Shown here: one piece after another, positions 15,384 through 23,770 of the stretch
Numbering within the stretch: position 1 is the first letter of the stretch
Layout of the letters: every line of letters begins with the position of its first letter
DNA from: Hymenobacter sp. H14-R3
GTDB lineage: Bacteria; Bacteroidota; Bacteroidia; Cytophagales; Hymenobacteraceae
Length of the DNA stretch: 34,108 nucleotides
Assembly (NCBI RefSeq): GCF_030063445.1
Contig: NZ_JASITD010000037.1
Location: forward strand, 1 to 34,108
Reading direction: 5' to 3'
Notes under the pieces: model-generated
Seen by the model: the letters and a program-made list of their open reading frames with translations, nothing else
Told to the model about the DNA's origin: nothing
Database searches by the model: none
Program-made: the position numbers and the translations under genes

Positions 15384-16553
15384 ATGACTGAAAAACCCGT
15401 TCCCCGCACCAAGCACGCCGACCTTGCCCGCCCGCTCCTCGGCGAATTTGCCCGCCACGAGTTGGCTTTTTTGGGCGCGCCCTGCGGCGATATCCAGCGG
15501 CTGGCGGCCGGCCTCACGGCGGCGCTGGCCCCGGCCGGCCACCGCGTGGGCTACGTTGATGCCGACCACGCCAGCGGCGACGCCGACGCCCGGCACACCC
15601 TCAGCCCGCTGCTGCAAGCCGGGGCCTACGTGGAGGTGACCGATAAAATTCACTTCCGCCGCCGCGACGACCACGGTCCGCTCGACCGCTTTTCGCAGCC
15701 CGAACTACTGGCCGGGGCCAACCTGGTGCTGGTAAACGGCAACCACTTCCGCGCCCGCCAGCAAGTGGTGCTGCTCGACCCGCGCAAGTCGCTGGCCCAC
15801 AAGCTCGATAAGCTTACCGACGTGCAAGCCTTTGTGCTGGCCGAGGGCGTAACCGAAATTCCCGACTACCTGCAAGCGCACCTGCCGCACCACGCCGAGC
15901 TGCCCCGGTTTGCCCTGGCCGATGTGGCCGGCCTGGCCGCCTGGGTGCAGCAGTGGCTGCTGGCGAGCCGCCCGCCGCTGCGTGGCTTGGTGCTGGCCGG
16001 CGGCCTCAGCCAGCGCATGCAAACCGATAAAAGCCGCCTGCGCTACGGCACAACCGGCCGCGAGCAGCGCGAGGTAGCCGCCGCCCTGCTGGCCGAGGTG
16101 TGCCAGGATGTGTTCGTATCGTGCCGGGCCGAGCAGGCGGCCGAGCTGCCCGCTGGCCTGGTGCCGCTGCCCGACCGCTTTCTCGGTCTGGGGCCACTGG
16201 GGGGCATCTTATCAGCTTTCCAGCTCGACCCCAACGCGGCGTGGCTGGTGCTGGCCTGCGACCTGCCTTTTCTCACGGCGGGCACGCTGCGCGAGCTGGT
16301 GGCTGGCCGCCAGCCCAGCCGCCTGGCCACGGCTTTCCAAAGCCCCGGTAACGAATTTCCCGAGCCGCTTATCACCATTTTCGAGCCGCGTGCTTACCCC
16401 GAGTTGCTGCGCTTTTTAGGGATGGGCTACTCATGCCCGCGTAAAATGCTTATTAACAGTGATATAAGCCTGCTGCCCACGCCCGGCGGCGAAGCCCTGC
16501 GCAACGTGAACACGCCCGCCGAGCGCGAAGCTGCCCAGCAGGCGCTGGCTTAG
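15384..16553 (+). CDS. mobA: MobA-type guanylyltransferase with N-terminal MobB-like domain
   Basis: The C-terminal half (about 195-389) is a MobA nucleotidyltransferase, which adds GMP to Mo-molybdopterin to make MGD, the cofactor of the nearby oxidoreductase. Its signature LVLAGGLSQRMQTDKSRL, the metal-binding LACDLPFL and the late NVNTPAE are all present. The N-terminal half (about 10-185) follows the MobB fold order, with a YVDADHA strand. However, its expected P-loop reads FLGAPCGDIQRL with no GK[ST], so it is unlikely to bind GTP in the normal way. I use the ATG at 15384; an in-frame GTG lies three codons upstream. It is divergent from moeA. Confidence 0.87.
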   Translation: MTEKPVPRTKHADLARPLLGEFARHELAFLGAPCGDIQRLAAGLTAALAPAGHRVGYVDADHASGDADARHTLSPLLQAGAYVEVTDKIHFRRRDDHGPLDRFSQPELLAGANLVLVNGNHFRARQQVVLLDPRKSLAHKLDKLTDVQAFVLAEGVTEIPDYLQAHLPHHAELPRFALADVAGLAAWVQQWLLASRPPLRGLVLAGGLSQRMQTDKSRLRYGTTGREQREVAAALLAEVCQDVFVSCRAEQAAELPAGLVPLPDRFLGLGPLGGILSAFQLDPNAAWLVLACDLPFLTAGTLRELVAGRQPSRLATAFQSPGNEFPEPLITIFEPRAYPELLRFLGMGYSCPRKMLINSDISLLPTPGGEALRNVNTPAEREAAQQALA

Positions 16554-16640
16554 CCTTGGTAGGAGGGGGCTGGGCGTGCGCAAACCCGTTGTGCGTGCTA
16601 GGTTTGCCGGGTGGCTGCCGACCAGCCCGGCCCTCGCCCT

Positions 16641-18056
16641 ATGAAGCAAGCTGTCCTCGACTGGAAGCATCTCTATAACTGGAACTTGCTGGCCGCCACG
16701 GGCCTGGCTTTGGTGCTGGCCTTTTTGCTGCGCTCGCTGCTCGACCGGCCCCGCTATATGCCTCGCGCCCGCACCTGGTTGCTGCTGCTGTGGGTGCCAG
16801 CCGTGGTGGGCTTTGGCGTAACGGCCGCCCTGCACTACCAAAACAGCCTACTCGACGACTGGTACATCTTATTTGTATTTGGGGTGGCGGCGGCCGTGCT
16901 GTGGCCGGTGCGCCACTACCGGCCAGCGGCTATCATGCTGTGGGCCTTGGTGATACCGGCCCTGTACCGGGCCGTTGTGATAGGGCAGGCAGTGCTGGAC
17001 TACCAGTTTGTAGCACCGCTGGCGGGCTATTTTAAAAGTCTGGCCCGGCTCAATGTTTTTTGGTTTGGGATAATAACGGGGCTTGCTTTTTATCAAAAAA
17101 AGACGCTGGCTAAGGAGAATGCCCAGCGCGCTGAAGAGGAGCAGCAACGCCGGCAGGCCGCCGCCCGCAATGCCGCCCTGGAGCGCCTGGTAGCCACGCG
17201 CACCGCCGCTCTCACCCAGCAGGCTAGCGAGTTGCAAACGGCCCTGGCCGAGTTGCGCGCCACCCAGCAGCAGCTTATTCAGCGTGAAAAGATGGCTAGC
17301 CTGGGCGAACTCACGGCCGGCATTGCCCACGAGATTCAAAACCCGCTCAACTTCGTCAACAACTTTGCCGATGTGAGCGCCGAGCTGGTCGATGAGCTGG
17401 TGGCCGAGCAAACCAACCCCACGCCCGACGCCGGCCTGGAGGACGAGCTGCTGAGCGACCTGCGCCACAACCTGCACAAAATCAACCAGCACGGCCAGCG
17501 GGCGGCCAGCATTGTGCGCGGCATGCTGGCCCACTCGCGCCAGAGCACCGGCGAGCGCCAGCCCACCGACCTCAATGCCCTGGCCGACGAGTACCTGCGC
17601 CTGGCCTACCACGGCCTGCGCGCCAAGGATAAGTCCTTCAACGCCACCCTGGATACCGATTTTGCGGCCCTGCTGCCGCTGGTGCCCGCCGTGTCCGGCG
17701 ATGTGGGCCGGGTGCTTCTCAACCTCTTCACCAACGCCTTTTACGCGGTGCAGCAGCGCCAGCAGGCCGCTGGCCCCGGCTACGCGCCCACCGTGCAGGT
17801 GCGCACGCGCCGCGTGGGCGAGGAGGTCGAAATTTGCATTCGCGACAATGGTATGGGCATTCCGGAGGCCGTGCGGAGTAAGATTTTTCAGCCCTTTTTC
17901 ACCACCAAGCCCAGCGGTGAGGGCACCGGCCTGGGCCTGTCGCTGGCCCACGATATTGTGGTGCAGGGCCACGGCGGCACGCTCGCCGTGACGAGCCAGG
18001 AGGGCGAGTTTACCGAGTTTATAGTGCGGCTACCGTTTCGCGGGGCAGTAGGGTAA
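16641..18056 (+). CDS. Membrane histidine kinase, copy 1
   Basis: This is a 470-residue sensor kinase. Five hydrophobic segments (about 14-33, 50-72, 77-93, 98-118 and 130-148) form a membrane sensor with little periplasmic sequence. A long coiled coil (about 155-218) leads to the dimerisation helix with phospho-acceptor His230 in IAHEIQNPLNF. The ATPase part has the N box (LLNLFTNAFYAVQQ), G1 (DNGMGIPE), F box (FQPFFTTKP) and G2 (GTGLGLSL). The ATG at 16641 is preferred over a GTG at 16611. Its kinase half is nearly identical in DNA to the next gene, while the sensor half is different. The leader holds two small hairpins (16580-16607 and about 16608-16632). It probably heads a four-gene operon. 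Confidence 0.92.
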   Translation: MKQAVLDWKHLYNWNLLAATGLALVLAFLLRSLLDRPRYMPRARTWLLLLWVPAVVGFGVTAALHYQNSLLDDWYILFVFGVAAAVLWPVRHYRPAAIMLWALVIPALYRAVVIGQAVLDYQFVAPLAGYFKSLARLNVFWFGIITGLAFYQKKTLAKENAQRAEEEQQRRQAAARNAALERLVATRTAALTQQASELQTALAELRATQQQLIQREKMASLGELTAGIAHEIQNPLNFVNNFADVSAELVDELVAEQTNPTPDAGLEDELLSDLRHNLHKINQHGQRAASIVRGMLAHSRQSTGERQPTDLNALADEYLRLAYHGLRAKDKSFNATLDTDFAALLPLVPAVSGDVGRVLLNLFTNAFYAVQQRQQAAGPGYAPTVQVRTRRVGEEVEICIRDNGMGIPEAVRSKIFQPFFTTKPSGEGTGLGLSLAHDIVVQGHGGTLAVTSQEGEFTEFIVRLPFRGAVG

Positions 18057-18089
18057 AGTGCTTATTCACAATGCTATAATAAATACCGA

Positions 18090-19460
18090 ATGGCTGATGG
18101 TGAACTATATATGGCCGCGCCGACGGCCATCGGGCTGGTATACTGGGGCCGCAAAGTGCTGGATATTCCCGCGCGCCTGCCGCACTGGGACCGCTGGCTG
18201 AAGCGCCTGTGGCCGCCGGCGGCGGTCATTATGGGGCTGGGCCTGCTGCTGGGCGGCCCGGTGGTGGACTGGTTCGACAATGCATTTCTGGCCCTGGTGC
18301 TCAGCATTGGCATTGCCGTGGGTTGGCGGCTGCGCGCCTATCGCCCTGCGCAGTGGCTGGCCCTGGCGTTGTTGCCCGGCGTGGTCTTATTCATAGTCGA
18401 GCTGTTGGCGCGGCCTTTTACCCAGGCGTTGGATAAAAATGCCACGGTTGATACCCTGGAGGGCCTGGTAGTGTGCTGGCTAGGTGCCTGGCTGCTGGTG
18501 GTCCGCAGCCAGGCCAAAACCCTTAAGGCGGCAGCGCAGGAGCGCCTGGCTGCCGAGCAGGAGCAGCAAACCATCGAAACCCAAAGCCAGACCCTGGAAT
18601 ACGAAGTGGGCCAGCGCACCGCCGCCCTGGCCCGCCAAACCAATGAGCTACGCGCCGCCCTGGCCGAGCTGCAAGCCACGCAAGACCAGCTTATTCAAAG
18701 CGAGAAAATGGCCAGCCTGGGCGAGCTCACGGCCGGCATTGCCCACGAGATTCAAAACCCCCTCAACTTCGTCAACAACTTTGCCGACGTGAGTGTGGAG
18801 CTGGTGGCCGAGCTGGCCGAGGAGCGCACCCGCCCCGCCCGCAACCATACCCTCGAAGCCGAGCTGCTCGCCGACCTCCGGCAGAATCTCCAGCGCATAG
18901 CCCAGCACGGCGGGCGGGCAGCGGGCATTGTGCGGGGCATGCTGGAGCACAGCCGCGCCAGCACCGGCGAGCGCCAGCCCACCGACCTCAACGCCCTGGC
19001 CGACGAGTACCTGCGCCTAGCCTACCATGGCCTGCGCGCCAAGGATAAGTCCTTCAACGCCACCTTGCAGCCCGAGCTGGCGGCCTGCCTGCCGCTGGTG
19101 CCCGTGGTGGCCGGCGATGTAGGCCGCGTGCTTCTCAACCTCTTCACCAACGCCTTTTATGCGGTGCAGCAGCGCCAGCGGGCTGGCGAGGCCGGCTACG
19201 CGCCCACTGTGGGCGTGCGTACCCGCCACGTGGGGGAGGGGGTCGAAATTTGGGTGCACGACAACGGCACGGGCATTCCGGAGGCCGTGCGAAGCCGGAT
19301 TTTTCAGCCCTTTTTCACCACCAAGCCCAGCGGCGAGGGCACTGGCCTGGGCCTGTCGATGGCCCACGACATTATTACGCAGGGCCACGGCGGCACCCTC
19401 AGCGTAGAAACCCACGAGGGCCAGGGCACTGCCTTCACCATCTTCCTGCCGGCCCACTAG
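18090..19460 (+). CDS. Membrane histidine kinase, copy 2 (tandem paralogue)
   Basis: This is a 456-residue kinase with four hydrophobic segments (about 40-60, 64-82, 90-108 and 120-138), a coiled coil (about 145-208), phospho-acceptor His219 in IAHEIQNPLNF, and complete N, G1 (DNGTGIPE), F and G2 boxes. It starts 33 nt after copy 1. Across a 102-nt stretch (18963-19064 against 17547-17648) the two genes differ at only three positions, all silent. The membrane parts share no obvious similarity, so the pair probably senses two different inputs and signals to the same or paired regulators downstream. Confidence 0.92.
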   Translation: MADGELYMAAPTAIGLVYWGRKVLDIPARLPHWDRWLKRLWPPAAVIMGLGLLLGGPVVDWFDNAFLALVLSIGIAVGWRLRAYRPAQWLALALLPGVVLFIVELLARPFTQALDKNATVDTLEGLVVCWLGAWLLVVRSQAKTLKAAAQERLAAEQEQQTIETQSQTLEYEVGQRTAALARQTNELRAALAELQATQDQLIQSEKMASLGELTAGIAHEIQNPLNFVNNFADVSVELVAELAEERTRPARNHTLEAELLADLRQNLQRIAQHGGRAAGIVRGMLEHSRASTGERQPTDLNALADEYLRLAYHGLRAKDKSFNATLQPELAACLPLVPVVAGDVGRVLLNLFTNAFYAVQQRQRAGEAGYAPTVGVRTRHVGEGVEIWVHDNGTGIPEAVRSRIFQPFFTTKPSGEGTGLGLSMAHDIITQGHGGTLSVETHEGQGTAFTIFLPAH

Positions 19461-19492
19461 CCGCCACCACAAAACCGTATCTTTACCCGCAG

Positions 19493-19876
19493 ATGAAAAT
19501 ACTGGTAGTCGATGACGAGCCCGACGTGCGGCTGCTGTTTGAGCAGCGTTTTCGGCGTGAAATCCGCAGTGGCGAGTTCGCCTTCTCCTTCGCCTACTCG
19601 GGCGAGGAGGCGCTCACTTTTTTGCGCGAGCACCCGTCGGAGGTCGTGCTCATTCTCTCCGACATCAACATGCCCGGTATGAGCGGGCTGGAGCTGCTGC
19701 GCCACGTGAAGCAAGACCCCCTGCCGCCGCCCCCGCCGTTGGTGATGATGCTCACCGCCTACGGCGATACCGAAACGCACAACCAGGCTATGCGCTTGGG
19801 AGCCAACGATTTCCTGGTGAAGCCAGTGGATTTTGCGGCCCTCAAGACCAAGCTCCACGCGATTGCTACTGCCTGA
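19493..19876 (+). CDS. Single-domain response regulator
   Basis: This 127-residue receiver domain has no output domain. The acidic pocket is Asp7-Asp8, the phosphorylation site is Asp57 in LSDINMPGMSG, and the switch Thr (LTAYGD) and Lys (LVKPVDF) are present. It resembles the receiver of the following gene closely (shared FRR.IR and REHP stretches), so the pair probably arose by duplication. It starts 32 nt after kinase 2 and ends 4 nt before the cyclase gene. It may act as a phosphate sink or relay, or bind another target protein. Confidence 0.92.
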   Translation: MKILVVDDEPDVRLLFEQRFRREIRSGEFAFSFAYSGEEALTFLREHPSEVVLILSDINMPGMSGLELLRHVKQDPLPPPPPLVMMLTAYGDTETHNQAMRLGANDFLVKPVDFAALKTKLHAIATA

Positions 19877-19880
19877 CTAC

Positions 19881-20927
19881 ATGAAAACAAAAATCCTGGT
19901 GGTTGATGACGAAGCCGACCTGGAGCTACTCATCAAACAGAAGTTCCGCCGCAAAATCCGCGAGAGCGCCTACGAATTCATCTTCGCCGGCAATGGCCAG
20001 GAAGCCCTCGACCGCCTGCGCGAGCACCCCGACACCGATATCGTGCTCTCCGATATCAACATGCCCGTGATGGACGGCCTCACGCTGCTCGGCCGCCTGC
20101 CCGAGGCCAGCCCCGTCACCAAAACGGTGATGGTATCGGCCTACGGCGACATGCAAAATATTCGGGCCGCCATGAATGGCGGTGCGTTTGATTTTGTATG
20201 TAAGCCAGTGGATTTCAACGACTTAGAGCTGACCATTGAGAAAACCGCAAGTCACGTGCAACAGCTGCGCGCCACGATGAAGGCCATCCAGGAGAATAAT
20301 ATTCTGCGGATGTACGTCGACGAAACGGTTATCAACTTTATGGCTCGCCCCGGTTTCGAAAACAAGCTGCTGGCCAGCGAAACCGTGGAGGCTACGGTCG
20401 TTTTCATTGACATCTGCGGCTTCACCTCGCTCTCCGAAACCCAGCCCGCCGCCACGGTGGTGGGGCTGCTCAACAAGTATTTCGACCAGATTGTGCAGGA
20501 GGTAATCGCCCACGGCGGTTACATCGACAAGTTTATGGGCGATGCTGTGATGGCCGTGTTCCGGGGCGAGTACCACCTCGACCGTGCCATCGACGCCGCC
20601 CTGGTGGTGCGCGCTCAGCTCCAAACCGCCAGCAGTCCCCTCCCCGACGGCACCGACTACCACCCGAGCGTAAGCATCGGCATCAATACCGGCGAAATGG
20701 TGTCGGGTAATATCGGCTCGGCGTCGCTCAAGCGCCTGGATTACACCGTAATAGGCGATATCGTGAACGTGAGCCAGCGCCTGCAATCAGCTGCCCACCC
20801 CAACCAGATTGTTATCACCGGAGCCGTATATGAGCAGGTGAAAGAAAGCTTTCAGTGCGCCCCCATCGGCGAGCTCAAGCTGAAAAATAAGGCCAACCCA
20901 ATTATGACCTACGAGGTAATAGCCTAG
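19881..20927 (+). CDS. Response regulator fused to class III adenylate cyclase
   Basis: This 348-residue protein has a receiver domain (about 1-125, phospho-site Asp58 in LSDINMPVMDG) and a class III nucleotide cyclase (about 165-345). All catalytic residues are visible: metal-binding Asp177 (VVFIDICGFTS) and Asp221 (GDAVMAVF), adenine-specifying Lys217 (DKFMGD) and Asp287 (LDYTVIGD), and transition-state Asn296 and Arg300 (NVSQR). The Lys/Asp pair points to ATP rather than GTP as substrate, so the product should be cAMP. I use the ATG at 19881, 4 nt after the previous gene. Phosphorylation by one or both upstream kinases is the likely trigger. It converges on the CNB-domain protein gene. Confidence 0.94.
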   Translation: MKTKILVVDDEADLELLIKQKFRRKIRESAYEFIFAGNGQEALDRLREHPDTDIVLSDINMPVMDGLTLLGRLPEASPVTKTVMVSAYGDMQNIRAAMNGGAFDFVCKPVDFNDLELTIEKTASHVQQLRATMKAIQENNILRMYVDETVINFMARPGFENKLLASETVEATVVFIDICGFTSLSETQPAATVVGLLNKYFDQIVQEVIAHGGYIDKFMGDAVMAVFRGEYHLDRAIDAALVVRAQLQTASSPLPDGTDYHPSVSIGINTGEMVSGNIGSASLKRLDYTVIGDIVNVSQRLQSAAHPNQIVITGAVYEQVKESFQCAPIGELKLKNKANPIMTYEVIA

Positions 20928-20951
20928 CATAAAGGGAGATAGCTACTAAAA

Positions 20952-21040
20952 AGAACGTCATGCAGACCGGGGGGAAGCATCGCGCTCGCATCATTCAACG
21001 ATGCGGGCAAAATGCTTCCCCCCGGTTTGCATAACGTTCT
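20952..21040. repeat. Large hairpin between the cyclase and the CNB-protein gene
   Basis: Arms of 29 nt (20952-20980 and 21012-21040) match with two mismatches. They carry a central ACCGGGGGGAAGCAT and outer AGAACGT. A second 6-bp stem, CGCATC and GATGCG (20987-21005), sits in the loop. It fills the gap between convergent genes and could end both transcripts, but it lacks T-runs and looks like a dispersed intergenic repeat. Confidence 0.65.
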
Positions 21041-21060
21041 GGTTTAGTCCATTGCGTATG

Positions 21061-23763
21061 CTAAGCCTCATTCTGCCGGCGCAGGCGCTGGCACAGCACC
21101 CGCAGAATGTTGCGCAGCACCTCGGGCCGTTCTTCCATCACATCGTAAAAGTCTTCTTGGTCGAGCCGGAAGGCCGTAACCGCGCCCTGCGCCACCGCCG
21201 CGGCCGAGCGTGGCTCGGCATCGAGCAACGCTAGCTCGCCAAAGAAATCGCCCTTGCCAAAGGTGGCCAGCAGCTGCGGACCGTTGAAAATCCCCACGGC
21301 GCCTTCGTACATAATGAAGAGCGACGCCCCAAGGTCGCCCTTGGCAAAAATCTGCTGGCCGGCGGTAAAGCTAACCTCCTGCATAATAGGCACTATGCTG
21401 CTAAGCACATTCTCCGGCGTTTCGGCAAAAAGGGCAGTTTGCTGAAGCACTTGCACGCGCTCGGCGGCCGTGATGTGCGAGGTAGTGGCGGCGTGGCTCA
21501 TAAGCAGGCTGGCAAGGGTTTGGTGAGTAGCGTGGAGCTGCTGATGCAGCCCGGGCTGCTGAATGGCAAGCTGGCCCAGTACCCCGAAGGCACTTTCGCG
21601 CACCAGCGGGCTGGGGCTGCGCAGGTGCGGCGACAGCGCCGCCACCGTGGCGGTGGTGGGCTGCCATTGGTCGAGCGCCGCGCGCACCGTCCAGTCCGAA
21701 AAAGCCGTTTCGCCGCGCTCCACAATGGTTTCCACAATGGGCGCGGGGGCCAGCAGCGGGCCTAGCAGCTGGGTGAATAAACGCGCCTTTTCGGCGGCCG
21801 GGGCCACGCTGAGCAGGGTTTGCAGGCCCTGGTAAGTGGGCCGGGCAATGCTATTGTCGAGTATTTCAAGCGCGTTGGCCTGGCGCTCGCGGGCAGCGTG
21901 GGCCACCCCGCGCTGGGCGTCGGCAATGAGCTGCGGCGGGTATATCTGGCCCAGCAGCGCAAATACCCGCTGCTGGGTGCGCAGCAGCTCATAATCGAGG
22001 CAATTGGCTAGCTCGCTGTCGGCTGTAGCCTGACCATATAGCAGCTGCTGAGCCAGTTGCAATTCATCGTGCACCAGGGCCTGAAACAGCGGTGCCTCGT
22101 GCGGCACCACGCCAAAATGGCGCAACGCCCGTAGCGCCGCCTCACGCCGAAACAGGTGCGGCTGCCGGGCCAGCGCTACCAGCAGCTGCCGGCTGGCAGC
22201 TGTGCGCAGCCGGCCGCATACCTGGGCCACCCGCCGCACCAGTGTTTGGTTGGCGTCAGCGCTCAGCACTTCGGCCAGGGTTGGCAGGGCTGCTTCGCCC
22301 AGGCGCAGCAGGCGTTGCGTGGCCGCGGCCCGGCCCGCCTTGGCGTTCAGCGAATGAATCAACTGCTTTATTTCGCCGGGGCTGGCGGTAGGGGCGAGGC
22401 TATCGGCGGCGGGGGCAGTGCGCACGTCGTCCGCCTCGTTGGTAAAGCGCCGGCTCAGTGCGTGTTGCAGCTCAGCTACATACTGCTTGTATACGCGCGT
22501 GAGTAGGTACAGCACCACCAGCATCAGCAGGCCCATCCAGCCAAACGGCCCCCAGGTTTGGCCACCCGGTAGCGCGTGCAGCGCAAATAGCAGCCCGGCA
22601 CCCAACGCCATACCCAGCGGCTCATACAAGCCCTTGGCCAGCGTGTGGGCCTGCAGGCGCTCGGCAACCGACAGCGGCTGAAATAGCAGCAGAAAAACGG
22701 GGTCAAATACCGCCCGGCGCAGCACTTCCAGCCCCAAATACAGTCCGCAGAAATACGGCAGCAGGGCCGTAGTATCGGTATGGTCGAGGCCGGCATAAAG
22801 GGCCAGCCCACCCAGCGCCGCCACCGGCAGGGCTAGCAACACACTACGCACGCCCAGGCGGTCCAGGGTGTGCTGCGAAAGCAGCACCTTGAAAGCCATT
22901 GCTAGCAAATACGTGATTACCAATACGGTACCTACGTAGCGCATCACGGCGGCTTCGTCGTGGAAGCGGTGCTTCACGTTCACAAAAAACAGGTACTCGA
23001 TGCCTGTCGTCACGGCGGCTAGGCCCAGCATACTCAGGCACAGAGTGAGCACCAGCCGGCTATCGCCAAACCAGCGCCGCAGCCCCGGCGCCAGCTCCTG
23101 CGGGCGCACCCGGCGGCGGTCGGGCGCGGCCGTCAGCTCGTGCGAGCTGAGCGTGGCTCGCAGCGCCAGCAGCGCCGCCAGGTACGCGCCAAAGGCCGTG
23201 CCCAGCAGCCACGGCAACTCCGCATTGTGGTGAATAAAAATGGCCAGCACGGCCCCCAGCGCCTTGGCCGGCATGTCGCCCGCGCTGATAATGCCAAACA
23301 GCCGCTTACTCTGCCGCACATCAAACACCACCGCCGACACGCCCCAGAACTCTAGGTTGGTGAGCAGGTAGATAACCCGGTAGCCCGCCATAATGGCAAT
23401 GGCCGCCGCCACCGAGTGGCCCGTGGCCACCAGCACCCCCAGCACGCCCGCCAGCGCCACCGCCGCCAGCAGCACCCGCACCGCCAGCTTTTGTAGCAGC
23501 CAGTGGTGCTCAAAGTGTCCGTACAGCTTGCCGGTGGCTATCATAGCCAGCGCGGCCACGCCGTAGGCCAGCGGCAGGTTACGCTCGGGGTTGTTCTCCA
23601 GCAGCAGCACGTTGGCCGCCACGTACACCAGAATGGTGCCGACCCCCAAAAGAAAATTATGCAGGAAAAACAGCCACACTGTGCGCCCTTCCTCGGGGCG
23701 CACGCCCAGCAGCCGCTGCCCGCGCTCAGTTATCGTCATGGCCCGCAAGTTAGGGTAGGGCAT
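21061..23763 (-). CDS. Nucleotide-transporter-like membrane protein with HEAT repeats and C-terminal cyclic-nucleotide-binding domain
   Basis: This is a 900-residue fusion. Residues about 15-430 form a 12-helix membrane domain of the MFS or ATP/ADP-carrier (NTT, Npt1/Npt2) kind. About 450-755 are HEAT-like helical repeats (LLRLGEAALPTLAEVLS, REAALRALRHFG). About 765-890 form a CAP-type cNMP-binding domain. The phosphate-binding cassette FGELALLDAEPRSA keeps Glu843 for the ribose and Arg852 for the cyclic phosphate, so it should bind cAMP or cGMP. An ATG at 23778 lies inside a repeat arm, so I start at 23763; 23739 is also possible. The gene faces the cyclase operon. NTT-HEAT fusions are known in free-living bacteria, but their cargo is unclear. 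Here the cNMP domain probably regulates transport or a partner. Confidence 0.85.
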   Translation of the reverse strand: MPYPNLRAMTITERGQRLLGVRPEEGRTVWLFFLHNFLLGVGTILVYVAANVLLLENNPERNLPLAYGVAALAMIATGKLYGHFEHHWLLQKLAVRVLLAAVALAGVLGVLVATGHSVAAAIAIMAGYRVIYLLTNLEFWGVSAVVFDVRQSKRLFGIISAGDMPAKALGAVLAIFIHHNAELPWLLGTAFGAYLAALLALRATLSSHELTAAPDRRRVRPQELAPGLRRWFGDSRLVLTLCLSMLGLAAVTTGIEYLFFVNVKHRFHDEAAVMRYVGTVLVITYLLAMAFKVLLSQHTLDRLGVRSVLLALPVAALGGLALYAGLDHTDTTALLPYFCGLYLGLEVLRRAVFDPVFLLLFQPLSVAERLQAHTLAKGLYEPLGMALGAGLLFALHALPGGQTWGPFGWMGLLMLVVLYLLTRVYKQYVAELQHALSRRFTNEADDVRTAPAADSLAPTASPGEIKQLIHSLNAKAGRAAATQRLLRLGEAALPTLAEVLSADANQTLVRRVAQVCGRLRTAASRQLLVALARQPHLFRREAALRALRHFGVVPHEAPLFQALVHDELQLAQQLLYGQATADSELANCLDYELLRTQQRVFALLGQIYPPQLIADAQRGVAHAARERQANALEILDNSIARPTYQGLQTLLSVAPAAEKARLFTQLLGPLLAPAPIVETIVERGETAFSDWTVRAALDQWQPTTATVAALSPHLRSPSPLVRESAFGVLGQLAIQQPGLHQQLHATHQTLASLLMSHAATTSHITAAERVQVLQQTALFAETPENVLSSIVPIMQEVSFTAGQQIFAKGDLGASLFIMYEGAVGIFNGPQLLATFGKGDFFGELALLDAEPRSAAAVAQGAVTAFRLDQEDFYDVMEERPEVLRNILRVLCQRLRRQNEA

Positions 23764-23770
23764 AGAATCG

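Noticed and set aside
15308..15517. N-terminal extension of moeA up to the ATG at 15517
   Set aside because: It would overlap the divergent mobA gene and its promoter region, and it lies outside the MoeA domain.
18074..18090. TATAAT-like sequence before kinase 2
   Set aside because: Bacteroidetes promoters do not use the E. coli -10 box and no TAnnTTTG element is present.
19478..19485. TATCTTTA as a promoter for the response regulator gene
   Set aside because: It deviates from the consensus, has no -33 partner, and would start transcription at the ATG itself; co-transcription with the kinases is simpler.
20928..21060. CRISPR-like or small RNA locus between the convergent genes
   Set aside because: There is only one inverted repeat, no direct repeats with spacers, and no promoter signal.
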